Shown one piece after another: positions 37,813 to 46,491 of a stretch of DNA of 64,000 nt (position 1 is its first letter; each line of letters opens with the position of its first letter). Under the pieces are notes generated by a model. It worked only from the letters and a program-made list of their open reading frames with translations, was not told the origin of the DNA and ran no database searches. The DNA is taken from assembly GCF_900155545.1 (NCBI RefSeq), contig NZ_LT732526.1, forward strand, positions 1,031,050 through 1,095,049. The letters run 5' to 3'. The DNA comes from Clostridium sp. Marseille-P2415 (lineage in GTDB: Bacteria; Bacillota; Clostridia; Lachnospirales; Lachnospiraceae). Made by a program: the position numbers and the translations under genes.

Positions 37813-39176
37813 CACTGCCACCGCCATCCCGGATAGTATTTGTTTTTTAAGGAATATCCGGTTCCCTTGGCAAAGCCCAGAGGGAATCCGTCCACACAGA
37901 CCAGGCACCAGCCCTTTACCGGCCCCTCCTCTTCCTTTAAGGAAATGGTTTCTCCTTTTAAATAACGGATCACCCTCTCATCCTGCTTTTCCCAGGAAAT
38001 GGACTGTTTAAATTGCTCCGGCTTTAAGGCCATGGCAAATGCCTGTCCCGGCTCAAAGCGCCCTTTCTTCAATTCCCCCAGCAAAAGACCGGTCCTTAAA
38101 TAGCGCAGACCTCCGGCTTTTTCCGGAAAGTGCTCCGGCATATAGTAAACGGCATCGTTCTTCACACGGATGCGGGAACGTTCCAGGGGCTTTAAGACCA
38201 TGGAAAGAAAACCGGAAAGTTCTTCGGGAAGAGCAGGCTCTTTTTTCGTCTCCTTGCTGATAATGGTTTTCCCTGCAGCCGAATCCTTCTTTTTTAAAAG
38301 TGCCATAAAATGCCCCTCTCCCTTTATCTTATGGGGAAAGAGACGCAGGCAGCCGGTAAGGCCGATTCCGTCACTGGCTCCTTCAAAAAGAGGAAGTCTC
38401 ACTAACTCCATTTCCTCATGCTGTTCCAAGACCCAGCGAATGATCTCTTCATCCTCGCAAACAGAAAAGGTACAGGTGGAATACAAAAGGAGTCCGCCTG
38501 GAACCAGCATGTCTGCCGCCTGGCAGACAATTTCCTTCTGTATTGCAGCATAATACTCCGGTCCATGCTTTTCATAGCTTTTTACCATATCTGCATCCTT
38601 GCGGAACATTCCTTCTCCGGAGCAGGGCGCATCAACCAGGATCTTATCGAAAAATTCCCCAAACGTTTCCTTTAGCTTCCCCGGTTCCTCGCTGGTGACA
38701 CAAATATTTTCAATTCCCCACAGCTCCAGATTTTTAAGAAGGGCCTTTGCCCTGGAATTGCTGATATCATTGGCTGCCAACAGCCCTTTCCCCTTAAGCT
38801 TTATACCAAGCTCTGTACTTTTGCCTCCCGGAGCCGCACATAGATCAAGGACTCTGTCCCCCGGAGTGACAGGGAGTAAATTTGCCGGCGTCATGGCACT
38901 TGGTTCCTGCAGATAATAAAGCCCCGCATAATAATAGGGATCTTTGGCCGGCCGGTCTTCTCCTTCATAATAAAATCCATTGTAGATCCAGGGAACAGGC
39001 TTAAGCTTAAAAGCAGTTATTCCCATAAATTCTTCCGGGGTAATTTTAAGAGTATTCACGCGCAGTCCATAGAGCCGTTCCTCCTCAAAGCTCTTTAAGT
39101 ATGCCTGATAATCCTCTTCCCCTAACAAATCCCTCATTCTGTTTAAAAATTCTTCCGAAATCTTGATTTCCTTCAC
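37812..39176 (-). CDS. RsmF/RsmB-type 16S rRNA m5C methyltransferase
   Basis: A 454-aa NOP2/Sun-family methyltransferase. SAM-binding and catalytic motifs are LDLCAAPGGKST, VDAPCSGEGMFRK (motif IV Cys) and LLYSTCTFSVCEDE (motif VI Cys, the nucleophile). The C-terminal 150 residues form the RNA-binding domain seen in the Gram-positive RsmF-like members. It starts at GTG 39176 with AGGAG upstream. It methylates cytosines of rRNA; the position is not deducible. Confidence 0.92.
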   Translation of the reverse strand: MKEIKISEEFLNRMRDLLGEEDYQAYLKSFEEERLYGLRVNTLKITPEEFMGITAFKLKPVPWIYNGFYYEGEDRPAKDPYYYAGLYYLQEPSAMTPANLLPVTPGDRVLDLCAAPGGKSTELGIKLKGKGLLAANDISNSRAKALLKNLELWGIENICVTSEEPGKLKETFGEFFDKILVDAPCSGEGMFRKDADMVKSYEKHGPEYYAAIQKEIVCQAADMLVPGGLLLYSTCTFSVCEDEEIIRWVLEQHEEMELVRLPLFEGASDGIGLTGCLRLFPHKIKGEGHFMALLKKKDSAAGKTIISKETKKEPALPEELSGFLSMVLKPLERSRIRVKNDAVYYMPEHFPEKAGGLRYLRTGLLLGELKKGRFEPGQAFAMALKPEQFKQSISWEKQDERVIRYLKGETISLKEEEGPVKGWCLVCVDGFPLGFAKGTGYSLKNKYYPGWRWQ

Positions 39177-39219
39177 GTTTTCGCTCCTGTTTTGTATCTA
39201 TGTAAGCAATCTTAATATA

Positions 39220-40038
39220 CTAATAAGAATATTTCAACCGGTATTTCTCCAGATATTTTAGGACCCAGTACGGATTCACGCTCATTTCTTTGTTATGATC
39301 GGTCCTCAAATAAATTCCTACATGGAGGTGGACATCAAAGTTTCCGGTAGTCCCCTCTACCTTACTGTATCCGGTATCCCCCATGAATCCCAAAAGTTCT
39401 CCGGCTTTTACCTCGTCTCCTTCCTTCCACTGCCTGCTGTAGCCGTAAAGATGGGCATAATACAGGTACGCACCTTTCGGTGCACGGATTCCGATGCGCC
39501 AGCCTCCCTTTTCCAGCCAGCCTATTTTTTCCACCTTTCCATCGCTCATGCTTACAACCGGATAATATCCCCTTGGCATTGACTTTCCCATGATGTCACA
39601 TCCTTCGTGCCCCCGTTCCCCGCCATAGGTGCGGGTTTCCATCCAGCCGTTCTGAAAATTCACATCCGGAGAATCCTGATTGACATTTACGGGGACCGGA
39701 AAAAACTTCAAGTCATTTAGAATGGTCTCATATGCCTGTTTGAGTTTCCGGTACTCTTCCGGCTTCACCTTCATGAGCCGGGCGGTATTATGATCCCCGT
39801 CTGTAACTTTGGTCAGATCATACTGGTGTTCCACCATCAGAGAGGTCAGCGCTTCGTAATCGATGGAATCCCACTCCGCCACCATTTTACCAAGCTTTAA
39901 GCTTCTGAAATCATCACTTTCCCAGGTATAGGCATCTAACTGGTAAAAAGTAGGATTGTTATACAGATAATCGATCATGGTCACATGGAAAACAGAAAGG
40001 ATAAGAATGAAAAAAAGAATCACCATCATATCAATCAT
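39220..40038 (-). CDS. M23 family (LytM-type) cell-wall metallopeptidase
   Basis: A 272-aa protein with an N-terminal membrane anchor (MMVILFFILILSVFHVTMI) and a C-terminal M23 domain. Zinc ligands are visible in GHEGCDIMG (HxxxD) and in DVHLHVGI (HxH), with the conserved YYAHLYGYS and GFMGDTGYS turns. It is expected to cut peptide cross-links of peptidoglycan outside the membrane or to act as a regulator of such cutting. It is divergent from the ylbJ-like gene with only about 40 bp between them. Confidence 0.9.
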   Translation of the reverse strand: MIDMMVILFFILILSVFHVTMIDYLYNNPTFYQLDAYTWESDDFRSLKLGKMVAEWDSIDYEALTSLMVEHQYDLTKVTDGDHNTARLMKVKPEEYRKLKQAYETILNDLKFFPVPVNVNQDSPDVNFQNGWMETRTYGGERGHEGCDIMGKSMPRGYYPVVSMSDGKVEKIGWLEKGGWRIGIRAPKGAYLYYAHLYGYSRQWKEGDEVKAGELLGFMGDTGYSKVEGTTGNFDVHLHVGIYLRTDHNKEMSVNPYWVLKYLEKYRLKYSY

Positions 40039-40080
40039 GCCCTTTCATATAATTGTATAAAATAATCTATTCAGGTGCAT

Positions 40081-41007
40081 ATGAAAAAATCCTTTTTCCG
40101 CCTGCTTTCCGTAGCCGCACTGGTTCTGCTGCTCTTCTATCCGTCCACAGCCTCCGCAGGGGCCAGAAACGGGCTGATCCTCTGGGGCTCTGTGGTGGTT
40201 CCCACCCTGCTTCCCTTTATGATATGCTCCAACATCATTGTATCCCTGAATGCAATCCATATCCTTATTTTTCCGGTCAGGCGGCTTCTCCACCGGTTTT
40301 TCTGCCTCTCTGATGCCGGGAGCTATACCCTTATTTCCGGCCTTCTTTGCGGTTATCCCATGGGGGCCAGGAACTGCAGCGATTTCATGGATCAAAAACG
40401 GATATCCGAAAAAGAGGGGAGGTATCTTCTGGCCATCTGCAATCACCCCAGCCCCATGTTCCTGTTAGGCTATGCTGCTTCCAGACTTCCTTCATCGGTA
40501 CCGGTCTGGCTCCTTCTGACTTCCATTTATCTGCCCATACTCCCTATTTCCTGGGCAGCACGGAAATATTACGGCATAAAAGAGCCTGCCCGTTCCCTTC
40601 CCGTTACCAGGGAGTCTTACCAGTCCTTTGACGACAGCCTGATGGACTCCTGCGAAGTTATGGTAAAAATCGGAGGGTATATCATGCTCTTTTCCATTCT
40701 GGCTCTGTACATAACAAGGCTCCCCATAAACGCTCCGGAGCAAAAAGCCGTTCTCTTAGGCTTTGTAGAAATCACCACCGGAATCAAGGCCATATCAGAG
40801 GCATTTCCCGGCATCTTAAGCGGATTATGGATCGGAACCGTTACTGCTTTCGGCGGTTTGTCCGGCATCTTTCAAACAAAGAGTGTCATAAAAAATGCCG
40901 GATTATCCATCCGGCACTATGTAGCTTGGAAAGCCGTTCACAGCCTCCTTACCATCATCCTTTTTATTCTGCTGTCCCGCTGCCCTCTGCTTCTGCCGGC
41001 GGCATAA
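40081..41007 (+). CDS. ylbJ: YlbJ-like sporulation integral membrane protein
   Basis: A 308-aa multi-pass membrane protein with about eight hydrophobic segments. The Gate/nucleoside-recognition pattern is seen in SGLLCGYPMGARNCSDF, ICNHPSPMFLLGY and VTAFGGLSGIFQTKSV. The family includes the sporulation protein YlbJ of Bacillus, needed for spore maturation. A start at 40081 or six bases upstream is equally possible. It is one of the few plus-strand genes, and its end overlaps the convergent coiled-coil gene by 44 bases. Confidence 0.85.
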   Translation: MKKSFFRLLSVAALVLLLFYPSTASAGARNGLILWGSVVVPTLLPFMICSNIIVSLNAIHILIFPVRRLLHRFFCLSDAGSYTLISGLLCGYPMGARNCSDFMDQKRISEKEGRYLLAICNHPSPMFLLGYAASRLPSSVPVWLLLTSIYLPILPISWAARKYYGIKEPARSLPVTRESYQSFDDSLMDSCEVMVKIGGYIMLFSILALYITRLPINAPEQKAVLLGFVEITTGIKAISEAFPGILSGLWIGTVTAFGGLSGIFQTKSVIKNAGLSIRHYVAWKAVHSLLTIILFILLSRCPLLLPAA

Positions 41008-41545
41008 CCGCTCCGGTCAGTTCCTGACGGTTGGAGGATACGATATCATAGCTTGACTGCATGGAGGTCATAAAAGCGTCAAAGCGGCCCTGAGCGCCTT
41101 CCATGGAGTGGCTGATAATCGTCTGCAGGCTTTTTAACATGTCATCGGTATACTGAACGGAGCTCTGCCGGATCCCATTAGCATCAGCTACCGCTTTTTC
41201 TACAATCTGCTGCGCCTGCTGATTGGCCTGTTCGATGATATCATTGGCCTGGGCATATGCTTTCTGCATGATCTCATGTTCATTGACCAGCTCATTTGTC
41301 TGGGCATTGGCCTGGGCCAGAATAGAATCCGCCTGCTGGCGGGCCTCACTCATAATGGCATCCCGGTTGCTGATGATCTTCTGGTACTGTTTGATCTCAT
41401 CCGGAATCCTCAGGCGCAGTTCCACCAAAAGTTCTTCCAATTCATCCCGGTTTACCACGATCTTGCTGTTTGAAAGAGGCTGGTATTTACAGCTGTCAAT
41501 ATATTCTTCAATTTCGCCGATTAACTGTTCAATCCTACTCATCAT
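40964..41545 (-). CDS. Coiled-coil protein (DivIVA-like/ATPase-like annotation)
   Basis: A 193-aa mostly helical protein. Residues about 55-125 are a long Gln/Ala-rich coiled coil (SEARQQADSILAQANAQTNE, YAQANDIIEQANQQAQQIVE) like those of DivIVA/GpsB-type or F-type ATPase b-subunit proteins. The N-terminus (IEQLIGEIEEYIDSCKYQPL) carries a conserved short segment; the C-terminus is disordered (PPAEAEGSGTAE). It is conserved beside coaD and rsmD in this group of bacteria as far as I recall. Its function is unknown, possibly cell division or envelope scaffold. Confidence 0.85.
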   Translation of the reverse strand: MMSRIEQLIGEIEEYIDSCKYQPLSNSKIVVNRDELEELLVELRLRIPDEIKQYQKIISNRDAIMSEARQQADSILAQANAQTNELVNEHEIMQKAYAQANDIIEQANQQAQQIVEKAVADANGIRQSSVQYTDDMLKSLQTIISHSMEGAQGRFDAFMTSMQSSYDIVSSNRQELTGAVMPPAEAEGSGTAE

Positions 41546-41565
41546 AATACGAACACTCCTTACTC

Positions 41566-42054
41566 TTATTTCATTCTATCTTCCATCTTCTTCATCACAC
41601 GTTCTGCAATGCCGGCAGGCACAAACGCGTTTATCTCTCCGCCGTAGGCAGCAATCTCCTTCACAATGCTGGAACTCAAGTAAGAATATTTTAAATTCGT
41701 CGTCAAAAACACAGTGTCCACTTCCGGGGCTATGACCCGGTTTGTCTGTGCGATCTGCAATTCATATTCAAAATCTGTTACAGCGCGAAGCCCGCGAATG
41801 ACCGCATCCGCCTGATTGGCTCGTACAAAATCCACCAAAAGCCCTTCAAACGCTTTCACTTCCACGTTTTGAAAATCTCTGGTAATGCTCTTTAACATAT
41901 TAACACGTTCTTCTACAGAAAACAACGGCGTTTTTGAATTATTATTTAAAACTCCTATGATCAAATGGTCTGACATCCTGGCGGAACGCTCGATGATATC
42001 CAGATGACCAAAAGTTACCGGATCAAAGCTTCCCGGGTACACTGCTTTTCTCAT
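41566..42054 (-). CDS. coaD: Phosphopantetheine adenylyltransferase
   Basis: CoaD (162 aa) adds AMP to 4'-phosphopantetheine in coenzyme A synthesis. The nucleotidyltransferase motif [14 protein letters not shown] is at residues 8-21 and the second motif [13 protein letters not shown] near residue 125. Its ATG overlaps the rsmD stop by four bases; rsmD-coaD is a widely conserved pair. Confidence 0.97.
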   Translation of the reverse strand: MRKAVYPGSFDPVTFGHLDIIERSARMSDHLIIGVLNNNSKTPLFSVEERVNMLKSITRDFQNVEVKAFEGLLVDFVRANQADAVIRGLRAVTDFEYELQIAQTNRVIAPEVDTVFLTTNLKYSYLSSSIVKEIAAYGGEINAFVPAGIAERVMKKMEDRMK

Positions 42055-42632
42055 ACTGTCTCTTCCTTTTCCTTCGGTTTTTTCTTTGTTACAAATACAT
42101 GTTTATTGGTCTTATAATTCTTTTCCCGAATCATCCGGTACCCCATGGATTCCAGGTAGTCAAAGGAGGTTTCCAGAGCCGCCTCAATAATAATGGCAGT
42201 ATCTTCCGCGGTCAGCCGGGAATGAATCAGATATTGCAAAACCTGTTTTTCCCATTCGTTATGATATGGAGGGTCCATAAACACAAAATCAAATACATAT
42301 CCTTTGCCCTCCAGCCGGCGGAGTCCTGTCATAACATCGCAGTTCATCACAATGGCGTCTTCTTCCAATCTGGTGGCTTTTAAATTCTCACGGATGCATT
42401 CTGCCGCTTTCGGATTCTGTTCAATCATGACTGCCAGTCTGGCTCCGCGGCTTAATGCTTCGATTCCAATGGCTCCGCTTCCGGAAAAAAGGTCCAAAAA
42501 GCAGCAGCCCTGCATGTCCCCATGAATCATATTAAAAAGCGTTTCCTTAATTCTATCTGTCGTGGGCCTGGTATCCTGCCCTTCTATGGTCTTTAAAACA
42601 AGCCTTCTGGCTTTCCCTGCTATTACTCTCAT
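42051..42632 (-). CDS. rsmD: 16S rRNA (guanine966-N2)-methyltransferase
   Basis: RsmD (193 aa) methylates G966 of 16S rRNA. The SAM-binding motif is [20 protein letters not shown] and the catalytic motif is [11 protein letters not shown]; the N-terminus [13 protein letters not shown] is typical. GAGGA precedes the ATG. It is translated together with coaD. Confidence 0.96.
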   Translation of the reverse strand: MRVIAGKARRLVLKTIEGQDTRPTTDRIKETLFNMIHGDMQGCCFLDLFSGSGAIGIEALSRGARLAVMIEQNPKAAECIRENLKATRLEEDAIVMNCDVMTGLRRLEGKGYVFDFVFMDPPYHNEWEKQVLQYLIHSRLTAEDTAIIIEAALETSFDYLESMGYRMIREKNYKTNKHVFVTKKKPKEKEETV

Positions 42633-42699
42633 GATAAATCCTCACTTTATTTTTCCAGATCATTATAGTATGAATCAGCACGGAGCGCAACCCATTCCG

Positions 42700-42762
42700 A
42701 AAAGAAAGGAGCCATAGCCCCGCAACTGATAATCAGTTACAAAGCTACAGCTCCTCTTTTCT
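42700..42762 (-). terminator. Terminator after the SASP gene
   Basis: AGGAGC...GCTCCT closes a long stem that also contains AACTGATaATCAGTT. On the minus strand the end is GGCTCCTTTCTTTTC. The plus side ends in a longer pyrimidine run, but no plus gene precedes it. Confidence 0.75.
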
Positions 42763-42786
42763 TTTTTTCTTTTTTTGTTTTACAGA

Positions 42787-42990
42787 TTATTTACCTGCCA
42801 TCTGTCTTTCCTGGGCTTCGATCATTTTCTTAACCATATAACCGCCTACGGAACCATTCTGAGCGGAAGTTAAGTTACCGTTATAACCATTCGTTAACGG
42901 AACACCAATTTCGTTGGCAACTTCCATTTTGAAACGATCCAGTGCTTCTTTTGCTTCTGGTACATTTGTAGTGTTAGATCTTCCTGACAT
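42787..42990 (-). CDS. Alpha/beta-type small acid-soluble spore protein
   Basis: A 67-aa SASP that coats and protects DNA in dormant spores. Family motifs are EALDRFKMEVANEIGVPL (including the GPR protease cleavage region) and GYNGNLTSAQNGSVGGYMVKKMI. AAGGAGG lies nine bases before the ATG at 42990; the earlier ATG at 43011 overlaps that site. It is a single gene with its own terminator, normally transcribed by the forespore sigma factor G. Confidence 0.96.
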   Translation of the reverse strand: MSGRSNTTNVPEAKEALDRFKMEVANEIGVPLTNGYNGNLTSAQNGSVGGYMVKKMIEAQERQMAGK

Positions 42991-43199
42991 AATGTTATGC
43001 CTCCTTTTCATCTATTCACCATGCATTTGTTGAAATAATTCATGGTGTGTTTTGTGCTACACTCCTATTATGGCTGTATCAGAATGAAATACACTAGAAG
43101 GTTTTTCGTAAAATGTCATATTTTAGTAATATTTTTAGCCTTTATAATCGTTCTTATACAGGCGCTGTTTTCGCTGATAAAAACAGCAAAAAAGCCCTG

Positions 43200-43814
43200 T
43201 CAGCCGGTCTCCAGGATCTTCTCTATATTGGTCTTTACAAGCTGGAAAGCCACCTCATTCATGCCGCTGTTGATGATAACATCTGCCAGTGATTTCGTAG
43301 GTTCCACATATAAATAATGCATGGGCTTGACGGTAGTGAGATACTGCTCCACAACGCCCTCAATGTCTCTGCCCCGCTCCTTTACATCCCGGATCACACG
43401 GCGGAGTATCCGCTCATCCGCATCAGCCTCCACAAAAATCTTAATATCAAACATATTTCTCAAACGCGCATCCGCAAAAACCAGGATTCCTTCAACCAGG
43501 ATGACCTTTTTCGGCTCCACCTTCACCACCATCTGGGAACGGTTATGCCTGGCGTAATCATAAACAGGACATTCAATTTCTTTCCCTTCCCTCAGCATGC
43601 GAAGCTGATCTAACAAAAGCTCTGTTTCAAAAGCCTCCGGATGGTCGTAATTCATCTTTTTCCGTTCTTCAAAAGGAATCCCATTTTGTTTTTTATAATA
43701 ATTATCATGATAGAGAACTGCAATATTGTCACAAAACGCATCCTTTAGCCGGTTGGTAAAGGTTGACTTTCCGGATCCGGTTCCACCGGCAATCCCTATT
43801 AAAACACACTTCAT
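43200..43814 (-). CDS. udk: Uridine kinase
   Basis: A 204-aa uridine/cytidine kinase. P-loop GGTGSGKST at residues 9-17, then VLYHDNYYKKQNGIPFEERKKMNYDHPEAF (substrate site) and VEGILVFADARLRNMFDIKIFVEADADER. It salvages uridine and cytidine with ATP or GTP. The ATG at 43814 is used; an ATG nine bases upstream is too close to AGGAGG. Confidence 0.94.
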   Translation of the reverse strand: MKCVLIGIAGGTGSGKSTFTNRLKDAFCDNIAVLYHDNYYKKQNGIPFEERKKMNYDHPEAFETELLLDQLRMLREGKEIECPVYDYARHNRSQMVVKVEPKKVILVEGILVFADARLRNMFDIKIFVEADADERILRRVIRDVKERGRDIEGVVEQYLTTVKPMHYLYVEPTKSLADVIINSGMNEVAFQLVKTNIEKILETG

Positions 43815-43876
43815 CCCTTGCATTCCTCCTCATTTCCTAAATGTAAAACAACACGCACCGATCCATAATCATATGA

Positions 43877-45763
43877 TTAATGTATTGCCGTCACTTTATC
43901 GTTCAGCACCCGGTAATTTTCAATTGGGTTATTGGTACAGGTAACCGTTTTCAATTCTGTCAGGTTTGCAAGGGGCTTTAAATCCGTCACATAGTTTTCA
44001 CTGATATTAAGGCTTTCAAGCAAAGGAAGCGATGAGGCAAAAGCAATCCCTGTTAAGGTATTATCCGCCAAACTAAGCTTCTTAAGACCTGGAAAATTCG
44101 TCAGGAAGCCGGTATTTTCATCCAGAGAAACTTTGTCATAATCCACATAATAGATCCCGCCGCTTCCGCTGATCTGTACGTTGGTATAGAGCTTCATCCC
44201 ATCCATTTCCAGAATTTTAAGGGATTCATTTGGTTTTATTTTTGCAAAATTTATCTCACATTCCACACCGTTTAAATACAATTCCTGCAAAGCAGGGATC
44301 CCAAAGAGGCCGGATATATCTTCATAAGTAGACATCCCGTTTACATTTAAGTATTCCAGAGACGGAATGCTGTTTATAAAGCTTAAGCCGGGGAAATCTC
44401 CGGAAAGCCGGAAGCAGCTTAACCGTTTTAAGCCTGTAAGTCCCGAAAACACATCGTTATTGTTGATTTTACAGCCTTCCAGTAAAAGGCTCTCAAGAGA
44501 CTTCATATTCTGCAGGAACCCCATATCTTTAGCCCCGGATATCGATAGGCTGGTAAGCCCGGTAAGGCCGGAAAGATCGGGCTGGGGACAGTTATAAGGG
44601 ATATCTAAAGAAAGTCCGGTAAGACCGGAAAGGCCCGCAATACCGCTTAAATCCTTTATTTCATCGCAATCGTCAATGGTCAGGGAGGTAAGGCCCGTGG
44701 CTGCCAGATCATTCACCTCAAGCACCTGGGCATCTGTCAGGGAAAATGCTTTTAAATTCGGCAGGTTGGATAAAAATCCGATATCGCGGACTGCTTCCGA
44801 TTCCACAGAAAGCTCCTCCAGCCATGGCATGACAGACAATACGGTAAAATCAGTGACATCATCACAGTTCATCAGATTTAAGCTCTTTAAGCTCTTCATA
44901 TTAACAAGGTCCTTGATATCCGATAAATTAGAGCCTTCCAAAGTCAGGCTTTCCAGGTTCTGAAATCCGTTCAAACCGCTTAAGTCTTCCAGCCCTGCCA
45001 CAAAATTGATTTCCTTTAAGCCTGCCGCATCAACCGATAGTTCCGCAATATCTGATGGTGAATTTGCGAAACAGGAAAGACCTTCCAGAGAGAGGCCTTT
45101 TAGTGATTCTACAGGCAGGTATCCCGCTACATTTAACTTTTTTAAGCCGGTAAACCGGGAAAGCTGTTCATATTCATTTCCACTTCCGTCTCTGGGAAAA
45201 GACAGCCACACAAGTTCTGCATGAGCATCTTCATAAGGGTTCTCAAAGCTGTATCCAAGCTGGAGCTCATCGGATTCGTATTTTAATTCCAGCCACTTAA
45301 ATCTGGAAAGCTCTTCTTCACTCAGTTCTGTTGCAGGCCTGCCGAAAGCTGTTTCCGCCATGGAAGCCAGAGCTCCTGTTAACGGAACGCCGGATTCCTC
45401 TGTGCTGCTTTCCACTGTCAAACTATTCCTGCCTGCCATGGCAGCCGCTTCTTTCTCCGCCTTATTATTCTGATACTGGTACAGGGCACCTCTTAAGCCA
45501 AATGTAATTATAAAAAAGAGAGCACAGGCTGCAAAGATTGCAATTCTTTTGCCATTCCCTCCTGTCTCGCCTTCAAGAATAACTGATCCCCGGGAGGCAT
45601 TCTGATTCTTTTGATTTTCCATGCTTAAATGAACATTCTGATTTCCGTCTTTCTCTATCACATACCGGGTATTGCAATATTCGCAAACCGCTATATGTGG
45701 GTTCTCCTCACTGATTTTCAGCGTTCCATTACAGGACGTACACTTTAATTCCGTTATTTTCAT
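43877..45763 (-). CDS. Zinc-ribbon, single-pass membrane protein with leucine-rich repeats
   Basis: A 628-aa protein. The N-terminus is a zinc ribbon (Cys8, Cys11, Cys27, Cys30), followed by a low-complexity linker and a membrane segment at about 73-90. The rest, likely outside the cell, is a leucine-rich repeat array from about residue 200 to the end, with many LxxLxL units of 20-23 residues (for example LEELSVESEAVRDIGFLSNL). Such proteins bind other proteins or carbohydrate at the surface. It has its own promoter. The repeats resemble internalin-type LRRs, but no sorting motif is present. Confidence 0.88.
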   Translation of the reverse strand: MKITELKCTSCNGTLKISEENPHIAVCEYCNTRYVIEKDGNQNVHLSMENQKNQNASRGSVILEGETGGNGKRIAIFAACALFFIITFGLRGALYQYQNNKAEKEAAAMAGRNSLTVESSTEESGVPLTGALASMAETAFGRPATELSEEELSRFKWLELKYESDELQLGYSFENPYEDAHAELVWLSFPRDGSGNEYEQLSRFTGLKKLNVAGYLPVESLKGLSLEGLSCFANSPSDIAELSVDAAGLKEINFVAGLEDLSGLNGFQNLESLTLEGSNLSDIKDLVNMKSLKSLNLMNCDDVTDFTVLSVMPWLEELSVESEAVRDIGFLSNLPNLKAFSLTDAQVLEVNDLAATGLTSLTIDDCDEIKDLSGIAGLSGLTGLSLDIPYNCPQPDLSGLTGLTSLSISGAKDMGFLQNMKSLESLLLEGCKINNNDVFSGLTGLKRLSCFRLSGDFPGLSFINSIPSLEYLNVNGMSTYEDISGLFGIPALQELYLNGVECEINFAKIKPNESLKILEMDGMKLYTNVQISGSGGIYYVDYDKVSLDENTGFLTNFPGLKKLSLADNTLTGIAFASSLPLLESLNISENYVTDLKPLANLTELKTVTCTNNPIENYRVLNDKVTAIH

Positions 45764-45807
45764 CCTACATTCCCTTTAATTTTGTCTCTTAAATGCACAT
45801 ATTCCAT

Positions 45808-45836
45808 ATTTTAACAGAATCAAAAGCTTTATTCAA
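45808..45836 (-). promoter_or_regulatory. Sigma-A promoter of the LRR gene
   Basis: On the minus strand TTGAAT (45836-45831) and TAAAAT (45813-45808) are 17 bases apart, about 45 bases before the ATG at 45763. Repeat copy B begins 25 bases upstream of the -35 box. Confidence 0.55.
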
Positions 45837-45860
45837 TTCTTTTCCTGTACTTTATCTGAA

Positions 45861-45955
45861 AACCGGAAGAAACACGCTCTGCGAGTTTCTACGGTTATTG
45901 CGGCAGTCGCCAAATGAACATGTTTACATGTTCGCTTGGCTCGTTGCCCGCATAA
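45861..45955 (+). repeat. Dispersed two-hairpin palindromic repeat, copy B
   Basis: Second copy of the element at 6101-6190, here on the plus strand. Hairpin 1 is AACCGgaAGAAAC-aCGCtctGCGa-GTTTCTaCGGTT, and hairpin 2 pairs GCGGCA..GCCAAatGAACATG with CATGTTCgcTTGGC..TTGCCCGC around a TTTA loop. AGAAACACGCTYTGCG, GCGGCAGTCGCCA and TTGGCTCGTTGCCCGC are shared with copy A, whereas the variable stems differ but still pair. It lies in the 250-bp gap between the LRR gene and the DUF975 fragment. Confidence 0.85.
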
Positions 45956-45996
45956 ATAAAAACAAAGGTTCAACCCCTTAAGAAAAGAGTTGAACC
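45954..45996 (-). terminator. Terminator after the DUF975 fragment
   Basis: GGTTCAAC and GTTGAACC form an 8-bp stem, followed on the minus strand by TTTGTTTTTATTT. It lies just after the DUF975 gene and next to repeat copy B. Confidence 0.8.
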
Positions 45997-46007
45997 CATT
46001 GGACCGT

Positions 46008-46457
46008 TTATTCGAACACAGCCGTTTCCTCATATACAACGGTTTTTGGTTTTATGGCATTATAATAATTAGCATAGGTAACCATCATATAGGGATATAC
46101 GTAGATATTAGCCAGAAAACAGGTAACCAGTACCAGAAGCTGCCATAGGATAAAAGAAAGTTCCAGAACAAAGAACTCCCATTTATGGCCGACCATCATT
46201 TCCCTGCTTTCACAGATGCACTGCATCACGCCCTTATCCGGGTTCTCAACCAGAACAAAAATCGCCTGAGAGTAACGGTAAGCGGCTATAATGCCCGGAA
46301 TAAGAAAAAGCAAGGACCACAATATGGTAAACAATGCGATCATAATGGACAGTCCCAATGCTTTCAGCAAATACTTTGTGCTTGCAAACAGGTCCCCATA
46401 TGACATGGTGCTATCCCGGTTGGCAACCTTTAAACAGTAAGACTGATATCCAAACAT
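46008..46457 (-). CDS. DUF975 family membrane protein, N-terminally truncated
   Basis: A 149-aa protein with three to four hydrophobic segments. The C-terminal blocks of DUF975 are clear: SYGDLFASTKYLLKALGLSI, LLFLIPGIIAAYRYSQA, SREMMVGHKWEFFVLELSFI and YVYPYMMVTYANYYNAI. As I know the family, members are about 200-250 aa and begin with two further membrane helices, which are missing here. The frame is preceded directly by the recG stop and an AT palindrome, and the ATG has no good ribosome binding site. It looks like a gene that lost its 5' end. Confidence 0.65.
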   Translation of the reverse strand: MFGYQSYCLKVANRDSTMSYGDLFASTKYLLKALGLSIMIALFTILWSLLFLIPGIIAAYRYSQAIFVLVENPDKGVMQCICESREMMVGHKWEFFVLELSFILWQLLVLVTCFLANIYVYPYMMVTYANYYNAIKPKTVVYEETAVFE

Positions 46458-46468
46458 TTTCCATAAAT

Positions 46469-46491
46469 GTAATAAAATTGAATTTTATTAC
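46469..46491 (-). other. Perfect AT palindrome across the recG stop codon
   Basis: GTAATAAAATT, one base, then AATTTTATTAC: 11-base arms without mismatch. The recG stop codon lies in the right arm. It could be a weak terminator or the scar of the event that removed the start of the DUF975 gene. Confidence 0.6.

Noticed and set aside
43160-43199. Terminator after udk (GCTGTTTT...AAAACAGC)
   Set aside because: The stem is followed by no U-run on the minus strand; it is too weak to list.
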